A stretch of 64,000 nt of DNA. Origin: Lytechinus variegatus. Its lineage: Eukaryota; Echinodermata; Echinoidea; Temnopleuroida; Toxopneustidae. The notes beneath the pieces were generated by a model that had not been told where the DNA came from, ran no database searches, and saw only the letters and a program-made list of their open reading frames with translations. The number at the start of each line of letters is the position of its first letter. The first letter of the stretch is position 1. Below are positions 34,341 through 44,720 of the stretch, one piece after another. The position numbers were made by a program, and so were the translations under genes. The DNA lies in NCBI RefSeq assembly GCF_018143015.1, contig NC_054750.1:1283501-1347500 (forward strand). Reading direction: 5' to 3'.

Positions 34341-36804
34341 TCACGGAACAAATACTTTATCTATAATACTCTCGGATCCGACGTGCTTGCGTCGGGGAGC
34401 CTGCAAAAGTAATCTTCTTGTCGAGGACCAGGTTTTGCCACAATTTTTTAAATTACTTTCAACAGATTGTTTGTAAACATTATCATTTCGAATATTTCCT
34501 TTTAAAAATCCAGTTTATCAAATAAAAAAAAATGAGGACATTTTTTCCTAATGAAACGGGGTTTAAAGAGTAACGACACCCTTTTTATAATTTAAGCTGT
34601 GTTATTTTATATGCATTGAAGCCTGGCCTTAAATACAGGTAATATCATATTGTTGTAAAGTGCATACATAGTACCTCATAGGTCTAATCATGAATATTGC
34701 TCAACCATGCTACAGATACTGATAAACGCTGACGAAGACTATAAAAACCAAAATTGCACGTTTTCAAGACATGAATATAGTTTCCAAAAAGTACGATATA
34801 TATAATGCCCATCGAACGTCAAAATAGTCACATAATGTCGAAGCAAGTACAAGTACGTCCTATTTTTTTTCTAAGTGCTACGTCACATCAATAACGTATG
34901 TTACAGTTTGGCCAGCTGTCACACAATACATTGATGATATAGAATGGTCATTCAAATAAGCTTTGAAACCGAGCCTTTATCATGTTTATTAAGCAACTTG
35001 GTGATGCTTTTCCCAAAATAACTAGAAAAGTACAGCAAATAACTCGTTATTTATCAGAGGGTTATGATTTATGTGTTCGATCTTAGCTTATGTGTGAATT
35101 TCTTGCAGGTACAATTAATTCCACATCGTGCCGTTCTCGACCCAGGTAAGGTAAACCCTTGAAATAAAGAATGTGTGGGCCAATCCTTTGTTCTCAGAAG
35201 CACGAGTTATTATTGTGCTTCATGTGCGGGTGTGTGCTGGCAATGGGATATGATTACGGTGAAGATGTACAAAACATGTGTATTTTTACACAGATTTTAT
35301 TTTTTAAATGTCTTTATTTGACAGTAATGAGGTTTGACGTGGGAATCAACAGAAATAAGAGGATCATAGCAACGAACATCAGCCAAACATGATAATTACA
35401 GGATCTCCTTTAACCTTAAAAATTATAGCTATCATTTTTACCAAAAAAGAGAGAGCGTGTGTGAATGAAAATTCGTATAAATATTTGCGCATTGTGTAAC
35501 AGCTGGCATATAGTTTTTGGGACTCGTTTCGACCACAAATTGATCTACCAATGAAAACATTATTAGATGAAATAATTTCAATCAAAGTTACGCCATCCTC
35601 TTCACATAAGAAGGAAATCATAAATAAATACATTTATATGTTTTGAAACGAGTCCCAGATATTTTTAGTGCATGTCAATCGTTCATGTCTAGTCGATGTT
35701 CCCAAAATGAGCCATTCTGACCATTTTCCCTTTCTCCTTTACATGACTTTTAAAACATTCAAAGGTTTTCATCCATGTAGATATTCGTGAATACAGATTT
35801 CACTGTATTCGTAAACATAAATTACAGTGATGTACATTGATATTCTTTTAGTGATAGCACGATGCCATCAGCCAATCTTTCCAGAATGAACACATTGTGA
35901 GATTCACTTCTTGTATTTGTAAACTTGATGATTCTTGATCGAACGCACTTAGCGCTCGTTTTTCTTTCACAGCTTTATAATGAATCTTTCATATGGGACA
36001 TATCGAGAGAAATTAAATGGAACGGGATCATTATCCTTCCATATATGTTTTTTTTAATTTGACACAACCCAACCGAGAGTTTAATTAGGTACCATACTAG
36101 ATATGAAAGGGCAATATATTATGTTCTCGTAATTTTTTCTGTATAGCGCTTATATTTTAGGGGCATTTCTCCGACCTCTTCTCAATGAGACCTTCAGATG
36201 ACCTTAGTGGTGATATAATTGTCGACGATCCGTCTCTCTGTAGAAGTGGTCACTGAACAGTTTCGAGTCTGCAGTACTAAGTTTTCGAACTGTCAAAGTT
36301 CAGTTGTTTGTCTTCGAGTTCAGGGCATTGAAAGGCAACGTGAACTTAGTGCAGAAGATAAAAGTCGATTACTGTTTTTGTCGCCGATTCATCATCAAAA
36401 TACTTACTTCCATTATTTTTTTTACACTTCTTGATTCAAAGTCCGAATCAATGTTGTTGTTTTTTGGAAAAACGAAATGTTCGCCATTGCATTGTCTTTA
36501 ACAAGTATTCGAAAAATTGCGAAGAAAACGTTGGTAGTCCAGCTGCCATTATCGTTCACTTATTTATAATGATCAACAAAATAAAAATCTGCTGTACTTT
36601 ATATGACATTCAGTTTGTACAGCGCTCTTTCATGTTCACTTGTCCAATCCTTGGAGCAGAATGTTTCTTTAGGCTGGTTTCTTGGTGGGAAAAGCAAGGG
36701 TGGAGGCATTTTGAAGAATAGGGTCACACATCTGAGCACAGCGGGTGTCTCATTGAGAATGCTCGATGAAACACCAATTTCTATGCCTTGTTCTATTTGC
36801 CCTA
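34341..36804. other. Intergenic, possibly including 3' UTR of the WD40/SOCS gene
   Basis: No coding exon or repeat family recognised. The right part lies directly downstream of the minus-strand gene and may be transcribed. Confidence 0.4.
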
Positions 36805-36810
36805 TTTATT
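36805..36810 (-). terminator. Candidate poly(A) signal for the WD40/SOCS gene
   Basis: AATAAA on the minus strand, about 76 bp after the stop codon. Position is plausible but a single hexamer is weak evidence; other AATAAA words occur further on. Confidence 0.3.
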
Positions 36811-36885
36811 ACTTACTTCTCGGAGCAGGAAAGAATTGCACTAGAAGATGACATCCAGTGTCCCATCGACAATAGATGGTTTGGT

Positions 36886-37904
36886 TTAGTGAGGGTTACC
36901 GATGATGTAGGACTTTAGGAGAGGAGGTAATGGTAACTGGGCCACTTTGTGTGCGGGAACCTGCCGCAGTATGGCCAGCCGACACATCCTCTGCAAATCC
37001 ATGGTTGGCGGTAGCTCCCAGACCCTGACCAGACCATCATCTGATGACCCAGCTATGTGGGACGTGTCGTGTGAAAATGATAGATCGGTGATGTGGGGCC
37101 GGTAGCCAGGAACTGGGTTGCGAATCTGCAAGGCACAGTGAGTACAGTCTATGTTGGTGTCCAGAATGGCCAGTACTTGTGCCGTGTCCGAGTAGAAGAC
37201 AGCTATTCGCGATTTGGAACCAGCTACCGCTACCATGGTCCCTTCACTGTTGTAGCTGAGTCGATCAGGAACCCCGATGTCTTCTGTCAAGGGTTCACTC
37301 AGCGTGCAGGCATTGGTGTTGACATTGTAGGTGACGAGTCTCTGCGACGTCGTGCAACAGGTCACCAGGTGGTGAGAGAAGAGCGGATGGAACGCATATG
37401 CCCCGACACCAGACAACGCGATGGACTTCCCTTGAGAATCTAGCCTCGGAAAGATTCCCCGAAAGAGTGTCAAGTTCTGCCGACGTACGATGAAAAGTGA
37501 TCCCTTCGAGGAACTCACTGCGATATAATCAGCGTCAGGGGTAAAGCGACACTCGACAGAGTCCCTTCCGCTGTTGCAACAGTCGTTGAGAAACGCCGGG
37601 TATATCTCGTGACATGCCTGGCCGTAGAACGGCAGAAAGAAATCCGTTGAAAAGACGTACAGTTTGTAAACGCTCTTCAACTGAACGATGGATGCCGCGT
37701 ACGAGTCGTTGGATGATACTGCGCAGTACTTGAAGACTCCCCCAGGTTGGAACAGAGTGTCACGAAGAAAGAAGTGCTTAGGGTTAGAACTGCTTCTGAA
37801 GACCAATCGATTGCTTTCAGCGTAACAGATGTAGCGACCATCACCTAACATCCGACAGTGCGCTGGAACCTTGTCGTTGTGACGTTTCCTCACCGAATAA
37901 CATT
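36886..37904 (-). CDS. WD40/SOCS gene, exon 2 (terminal)
   Basis: 1019 bp. The first two bases complete a Lys codon, then CYSVRKRHNDKVPAHCRMLG onward to the stop. The frame is open for 338 codons, the longest ORF in the window, with coding-like composition (GC-richer than flanks). No internal intron. Confidence 0.88.
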
Positions 37905-38657
37905 CTGAAAAATGAGTTAAATATTAAAATGATATATATATATTATTATTATTCTTTTTATCGCAATAGTCAGGTATAGAACAAATATTCAACCCGCAAT
38001 TACCAAAGACAAGTTTATCTTGATATATTTGCTCATGAAATGAGAAATTCCAAGCATTGGCATATGAAGTTTCGGCGTAGTTCCACTCAGTTGAATTAAG
38101 TCGCCATACCACGTACACATATTAAATATTTGTAACGTTAAATAGCAAGTGCATATTTTAAGCCTTCATAAAATCTTGGAAGCTCTTACAAATTTTGTAA
38201 TGTGTTTTTTTTGTTTTGTTTCTTAAATGGACAAATTATTTTCAATTGGATCCCCGATAAACATACATTGCTATGATTATTTTTATTCATTCGAATATGA
38301 TATCTTACTATTCTTGGCACCATCAAGACTCCACACGTGGACTACGTCGTCGCGTTGGTACAGCGTTGAACTGAGATCGATCCGCCGACCCGTGACGTCA
38401 CTCGCCACACCCACACACGTGACCAACCTGGAATCGTCAAAGGGCGCAAACTGACAAGAGGTGTGCCAGCGGATGTTGGACCTCTCATGGGTGCTGAGAT
38501 GGTACGACCGCGCAAGGTCGATGACGATGCGGATTTGACCTCCCGTGTTTCGCGGATATTCCGTAGGTCGCGCCGACGGCGATGGCGGTTCGGAATTGGT
38601 TGACGACGTTCTCGATGGCGACGACGGCGCCGAGGACGAAGGCGGTGAGTGCGTCAT
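36886..38657 (-). CDS. WD40-repeat protein with C-terminal SOCS box, two coding exons
   Basis: Exon 1 (38657-38309) and exon 2 (37904-36886) join in phase 1 through donor A|GTAAGA and acceptor TTTTTCAG to give 455 residues. The N-terminus (about 1-45) is Ser/Pro-rich and probably disordered. Beta-propeller-like blades follow, with Trp-Asp-like ends (VVHVWSLDG near the exon junction; LSFSHDTSHIAGSSDDGLVR then VWELPP near 400). The last 37 residues form a SOCS box: BC-box LQRMCRLAIL and Cul5-type box LPLPPLLKSYI. SOCS-box proteins bind Elongin B/C and CUL5 and present substrates for ubiquitination, so a substrate-adaptor role is likely. It is not closely similar to WSB1/WSB2 outside the SOCS box, and I could not name the orthologue. 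Confidence 0.85.
38309..38657 (-). CDS. WD40/SOCS gene, exon 1
   Basis: 349 bp from ATG (context CCACGATGA, A at -3) to the donor. It encodes MTHSPPSSSAPSSPSRTSST and then a propeller start (WHTSCQFAPFDDSRLVTCVG). The frame is open a further 36 codons upstream to a TAG at 38771-38769, without another ATG, so this ATG is the likely start unless an upstream exon splices in. Confidence 0.75.
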
Positions 38658-38782
38658 CGTGGAGGCGTTGACGCTGCATTGTCGCCGTTGTATCGTCTTC
38701 CAGGGAATGACTTGAGGGTTTTCTTGGGCACGCTGTACCGAGCCGAGGCTTCGGTCGTGCTCTTGCTATTCGAACTCCCCAT
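38654..38782 (-). CDS. Upstream ORF of 42 codons overlapping the main start by ATGA
   Basis: The ATG sits in a strong context (AACATGG). The peptide begins MGSSNSKSTTEASARYSVPK, and its second-residue Gly with Ser at position 6 fits an N-myristoylation consensus. Its TGA overlaps the ATG of the WD40/SOCS ORF. It may be a regulatory uORF with reinitiation. Alternatively, the two frames may be one protein split by a one-base error. Confidence 0.5.
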   Translation of the reverse strand: MGSSNSKSTTEASARYSVPKKTLKSFPGRRYNGDNAASTPPR

Positions 38783-39499
38783 GTTTTCTCCTTAAGAATT
38801 TAAATCATTTGCATGTTCTACTCTGTTAGAAGTCCGGCTGAATCTTTGGCAATCGTCTCCAGTCCACGGGAAATTCTGCGGTTCTGTTTTCCGGAAAAGA
38901 CGCTGTTCGTGTAGTTATTCCATTCCAATGTTTAAGATAACTGTCCTGGTTATTTTGTCGGCATTTCACTCACAGTTGTATTTGAACCAATTTCCTTGAA
39001 CCAGTTCAGAATCAAAAACCTTAATCAAATCCACAAACCCGTTGTGTGAAACTGCTTCCAGAAAAGACGAGCACCACGAATTATACTATTCCCAGAAAGG
39101 TGTCCCAGTGTTTTCAGCGATGCGTTAAAAGCAATTTTCTATCGAGTCGAGTTTATTTTTGCCAGACTAAAACAAAAAAAGAACTCTCCGGATTAGATTC
39201 TCCTCACGCATGTACTCGCTCGAGCAATTCAATGAAAATGTCAATTATTGATGAGCACAAGATTGTCGAAGATGATTTACTGATCGGGATCGCAATTCCT
39301 CGGTATTATCTTCAAACCATATCACAACGAATGGGTTATGAAATGCATGGACCTTGTAATTTGCTTTCTTGTTAGGTACCTAGGGATAGAGTTCTCGTGT
39401 TTCAGTGTAGAAACGCATTGCTAGTTTATAAGTAAATCCTATGCCATTTAAGGATTGGTTGTAGCCACGTAGTTCTACGGGTATGCTTGCTTCTCTATA
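38783..39499 (-). promoter_or_regulatory. Putative promoter/5' flank of the WD40/SOCS gene
   Basis: Upstream of the gene on the minus strand, somewhat less AT-rich than its surroundings. No TATA box or confident transcription-factor site seen. The start site is unknown. Confidence 0.3.
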
Positions 39500-39618
39500 G
39501 AGTCGTACTTGATCTTGAGAGGGATGTCTGGTTGTTTATGCGGGTATTGGTATCAGATTGGAGCCACGTATCACTTCGTTGCTGAGCGTCTGGTCGTGTA
39601 TCCGCACCGGGAAGATAT
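39500..39618 (-). other. Possible exon, coding or 5' UTR
   Basis: Acceptor TTTGTTTTTCAG precedes ATATCTTCCCGG on the minus strand. In one phase it reads IFPVRIHDQTLSNEVIRGSN and stops at 39536. In another phase it stays open past a possible donor CAA|GTACGA near 39505. The non-AT-rich, codon-like composition stands out locally. It could be an upstream exon of the WD40/SOCS gene or the last exon of an unseen gene. Confidence 0.3.
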
Positions 39619-40436
39619 CTGAAAAACAAATAAGAGCAAGGAACGCTATATAAGACGATATTTCATGCTATTCTTAAAAAAGAATTTCCCCTTACATCCA
39701 CGAAATGTGTTATTTAACTGTAAGCAAAAACTTATTTCAGCCGATTTATGTACGTTAAAACGATACCGAGTAGAAAATTGCCCTTTTAATGATTAATCTG
39801 TTCATAAACAAGTCATATATGACCCTATTTGCATTATGTGTTATATCAGTACTTAGACTGCGTATACTTGATATCGCTTTACATGTAATTAAATCCCTTG
39901 AACTTGTATGTCTAAAAATATATTGGAAATTAACGGTAATGTGCGCTATAATGAACTGTACCATTCTGTTATTCATATATTTCATATTCAAAGTGAAAAA
40001 GGTTAATGTAGCTTTTGGTTAAAGCATTAAAAATGAATTTGATTATGTAATTTATGATAGTCAAGGGTCTACGTATAACAAAGTTGGTCGCTGCTCCACC
40101 GTAACGTTAGAACAAAATCAAGAGTATTTCTTAAAAAATCATAACTATTGTATTCTGTGATGGATTTTCATAAAAAAAGGCACTCGTTGATATTTGACTT
40201 ATGGTAATAATATTAATAACAATATGCATTTATCAAAACCACCAAGTAATTTCAAGTGGCGCCACCATATGTAATGTAGTGTACAATCTACCGTAGACAG
40301 AATAGTTACATGTCCGTGGTGATCGTGCAGTGCGATGACCCAGGCCAGTCCTTATGTAGAAATCACATGACCTTGGCCTCAACCACTGTCATTAAATGAG
40401 TCTATCTTTAGAGCGCCAATCAACCAGGGTATCTCC
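39619..40436. other. Intergenic, nothing recognised
   Basis: AT-rich; no exon, RNA gene or repeat recognised. Confidence 0.5.
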
Positions 40437-41072
40437 GTAATGTACAGGTGCAGGGAGAGAAGTGGAGAGAGGGGGAGAGAGGGGGTGGAAAGCCGGCAGG
40501 ATCGGGAAATGGCGCCACAATTTATAGTGTGGAGAGAACGCGGGGAAACAAATGAGAAAATAAACGGGATTGTATATTATTCAAGCCTGTGTTGGAAATG
40601 TATGGTAAGCTTGTGCGTGCGTGAGATAAAATTGCAGAGAGAAGAAAAGGAAGAAAAATTATATAAGAGATAGAGGAGAGGGAGAGAGAGAGGGAAGGAG
40701 ATAGGGAGGGAGCTGTGTATATGTTTCAGTCGACAACAACACTATCTGAAAAGTATGTTCAATGGGGAAATTTCGAGGGGAGGGATAAAAGAAAATGTAA
40801 AGATAAACATGATAAAGGGGGAAAGAGGGGGAGAGGTTCTATAATATAGTCTTGCAAAGTTAATGGTAATGTATGGTTCGTTTGAGGGACAAACGAGAAA
40901 GTGAAGGGGGAGAAGAAAGGGTAGATATAAACGTGATAAAGGGGGAGAAAGATGGAGAGAGAGAGAAAGACTGAAAGGCATGCATTGCGTAGGCCTATGT
41001 CAGTGTGTGGGTACGTGGGTGTACATGGGGGTGTGTGAGGGTGTGTGTGTGTGTGAGAGAGAGAGAGATAAA
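40437..41072 (+). repeat. Purine-rich (GAGAGG)n and GT-rich low-complexity region
   Basis: Repeated GAGAGGGGGAGAG, GATAAAGGGGGA (twice, near 40810 and 40938) and a (GT)n-(GA)n end at 41041-41070. The two GATAAAGGGGGA blocks, about 130 bp apart, suggest an internal tandem duplication. Confidence 0.75.
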
Positions 41073-42540
41073 CCATACATCAAGGTGTCGGGAATAAGAA
41101 ACCACGTATTTACGGGTAGCTGCTATGCTCGTGATGGGGTCACGCAAAACGAGGATGGCGCGAAATGTTAATTCGTGATTGATGCATTTCGGATAGATTA
41201 TTGATGGAATACAATCTGATCGATTGATAGATTAGAGTAGGCCTATAATTATGACCTCTATAAACACTGAGGGAAATGTTAAAATCACCCAACTTGCAGA
41301 CCTCTGCTTCGTTTCGAGGGCCAACAACATTACGGACTATAAAGGTGACATAAATAGGTCCTACATGTATTTTCTGATGCACTTTGACTTGAAATTGCAT
41401 TACATTATGGCGATCAAGTGATATGGGTAAATAATTTTTATAGCCAACAAACTTGAAAAAAAAAACTTTTTAGATTCTAAAATGTCTAAAATGAGTGCCT
41501 ATCATATCATACGTATTTGCCACCCCTGACCAAGTAATTCAACAACTATTTTTAAAAATAATTAAAAAAGTATTACTGAAACCTAAATCTAAATACATGG
41601 ACAAGTTAAAAGTTATTGTTATAAATGTGTCATTAAAATTGAGATTACGATGGCAGTAGAATTATTATATGATTTCGTAATGATCAATAATCCATCGACA
41701 CGTGATTTACATACTAAGGAATGCTAAACAACAAGTTTACATATTTCACTATTAACATGATAAAGAAACCTGGGTCATTAATGCCATGCAGTATAAGTCA
41801 ACGAAACGAGGGATAAAAAAATGGAGGTTAGAGATAACTTGTAAAGATGTTCGTGTTTTGTTTGAAAAAAATGGCCTAGAATATTCACTTATTTACTTCA
41901 AGGGGTAATCCATTCTGAAAATTGTAATATCTGAATACATATAGTAAATTAAACGCTGGACATAATATCACAACTATCTGATTTAAAAGACGAAAACTAA
42001 CGGTATTTCAAAGTTTAGCAACATTTTTGGATAAAAAGTTCTGTGTATGCATGTGTCTCATGGTGCCATGTCCTCCATTTTCCCCTTTCTTATCTTATCA
42101 CGTGAAATAAAACTCTATTTTTCATATTTTCATACGTGTGTGTAAAAACATGTCTCCCTTGGAAAAAAATGATGGGTTTCAGAAATGATTATTTTACACA
42201 GTAAATCCTATTTTCGAATTCTTTGAGAATAACATTGGAATCATTATGACAACATCAGCTCGATCATTGCATGTGGAGATGAATAGAGCAGGTTTCATAA
42301 TGCAAAACTTGAAATTGTCATAACTTTGTTATTCCTCGTCAAATTTTGATTAACTTCTAGTATCTTGTTTGTCTAATTAATGCAGTTTACATTGAAACAA
42401 TTCGAGCTAAAGCCGGGGTAATAATAGCATGCGCTTTGTATCCTCAGGCAAATAGCACTATAATATAAATCGAGCTATTAATTACTATTATTATTATTAT
42501 TATGATTACGTTTTCTCTTCAAATCATATCATTTTCAGCC
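41073..42540. other. Intergenic, nothing recognised
   Basis: AT-rich with a short (TTA)n patch near 42480-42503. No genes recognised. Confidence 0.5.
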
Positions 42541-42673
42541 TGGGCCCGTTTCATAAAGAGTTACAGCTGTTGTAACTTTGCCATTATTGCAACTACCATG
42601 GCAACTGGGCTCAGTAGCCAATCAAAATCAAGCTTGCCATGGTAGTTGCCATACTAGCAAAGTTACAACAGGT
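42541..42673. mobile_element. Short foldback MITE (CAGCTGTTGTAACTTTGC)
   Basis: GTTGTAACTTTGCCATTATT pairs with TAGCAAAGTTACAACAGG, and AACTACCATGGCAA with TTGCCATGGTAGTT. About 130 bp. Confidence 0.6.
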
Positions 42674-43989
42674 CTGGAGTGCCCCTTTAACATTGAAATT
42701 AGTTCCACCGGACGCTATAGCCCCTTTTGCACTTGCAAGTCTTATAACATTAAGAGCTTATGTGAAAGTAGCTTGGTAATTGAATTCCGTGGTTTTTTTT
42801 TTTTTTGGGGGGGGGCTAAGATAACATTATTTTCAAGCAACCTCTCACATTTTAACAATTACCGGTATTTTTTTTACCCGTGTATGAAACTTTGTCATCA
42901 AGGTGCTCAATTATGTTTAGAATTGCTCTCAAATTTTCACTGACCGATATTTTGAGTTTGCTGATAACAATAACCAATTTGATGATTCCATCAGATGAAC
43001 TATATATATACTGCAAGATCAAATAATTGATGGTGAACTATAAGGTGAAAGTGTGTGGTAATACGTTTAGAAATGTTAACGTGCGTTTTAGTCATTGTGT
43101 TCGTTATCATTCAAATCTGGGAACAATTGCATATACATATAGATCCAACAGTTGATTATTTCATTTTAGAGACAAACATTGCCATTATGCCTATCATAGC
43201 CATGTCTATATTTAAACAAACTTAATAATCACCGAAGTTATGTAAAGGTGTTTTAATAACTAACCAAGTCAAATATGCTAATGGATTCGTTTTTAGAATT
43301 ATGATACACGATCTAAGGTCCACCAGACTTTTCAAATGTATTATGAGGAGGAAATTACTCCTTTTGTTTTCTGGTTGCTGATGTGCATGCGTGTACACTA
43401 ACTGTTACTAAAAATTGTTACTGTAAGTCAAATTTTAGTTATCTTTCCAACTTTAGCTGGCATATAATTGATATTTGTTCCTTATCATGATGTTGATCTA
43501 AATACTATCTTGGGGACTACACCGATGTCATGCTATTGGCTTAGGTAGGCATATATAAGTTTTACACCACAACTCGATAACGCCAAAAATTTCGTGTATA
43601 ATGATGACAAAGGCGTCTTTAAACTTTAACTCCTGCATAATAAAGTGAAAATTCAAGTGCATGAATGCTATTGTCAGTATTCAGATATAAGATTCTTAAT
43701 GACGTCATTAACTACGTCAAAAGTTGGGGGTGATTAGAAATCAAGGACATCCTCGTTTAAATTACAAACAATCTTTATTTTTCTATATGTATATTATATA
43801 AATCAGAATAAAATAGGTTTATCAATATAAATTGGCCGACCAATTTGAAAGTAGAGGTTTGTTACAATAAGACCTACATTGAAAAATACAAGAGTACATG
43901 TACAATGAAACAATATTGCGAAGAGTTAAAAAAATTAAAATACAATGATACTTGACTAGTTATAGGCATATATATGTATAGCTCTGCGA
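42674..43989. other. Intergenic, nothing recognised
   Basis: AT-rich. T14-G9 homopolymers at about 42792-42814. No gene. Confidence 0.5.
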
Positions 43990-44375
43990 GATTAAAGGAT
44001 TTCAGAAAGGAAAAGGATACAAAGTAAAGAGATAAAGAAAGACGAAGGAGACGACAAAGAAGAAGAAGGCGAAGGTGTAGAAAAGAGGAAGATATAAGAA
44101 GAATGAGAGGAAGTAAGCAAAAAAGAAGAAGAACAAAAAGGAGGAGGTGGGGGAGAAGAATAAGAGAAAGAGGAGGACAAGAAGAAGAAGAGGAAGAGAG
44201 AAGAATAAGAAGAAGGACGAGGAGGAGAAGAAGAAGAAGAAGTGAGGAGGAGGAGGAGGAGGAGAAAAAGAAGAAGAAAAAAGAAAAAGAAGAAGAAGAA
44301 GAAAAAGAAAGAGAAGAAGAAGAGGGGAAGGAGCAGGAGGAAGAGGATGAGTAGGAGGAAGAGAGGATATGAGGA
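43990..44375 (+). repeat. (GAA/GAG)n polypurine microsatellite
   Basis: Nearly 390 bp of A/G only with GAAGAA and GAGGAGG periodicity on the plus strand. Long Arg/Glu/Lys or Phe/Ser frames through it are low-complexity artefacts. Such mirror-symmetric purine tracts can form triplex DNA. Confidence 0.9.
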
Positions 44376-44534
44376 AGAGTTCGCTGATGTTATTAGCGAT
44401 GTTTATTTTTCTATTATTATGGTTTCTTTTATTAGGCGGAATAAAAAATGATATTGAGCGTTGCAATTATCGTGATGGCGATGCTCCCTGAGATTACTTT
44501 CATGTTAGAAAATGAATATTCTTGTTGGAGGTAT

Positions 44535-44700
44535 AATGTTATGGATGCACGATGATGACGACGATGATGGTGGTAATGATTCTGATGGTGATATTGTGAT
44601 AATGATGATGATGATGATGATGATAGTGATGATGATGATGAAGATAGTGATGATGATGACGACGATTTTGGTAATAGAAGCAGTGGTGATGAGTAAGAAT
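44535..44700 (+). repeat. (GAT)n microsatellite
   Basis: GATGATGAT arrays, interrupted, on the plus strand. Non-coding. Confidence 0.88.
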
Positions 44701-44720
44701 GATGGTGCAAATGAATAAGG

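Noticed and set aside
37093..37443. Plus-strand ORF of 116 codons
   Set aside because: Antisense shadow of the WD40/SOCS coding exon.
44002..44466. Minus-strand ORF of 154 codons rich in Phe, Ser and Pro
   Set aside because: It is the translation of a GAA/GAG microsatellite; no protein character beyond the repeat.
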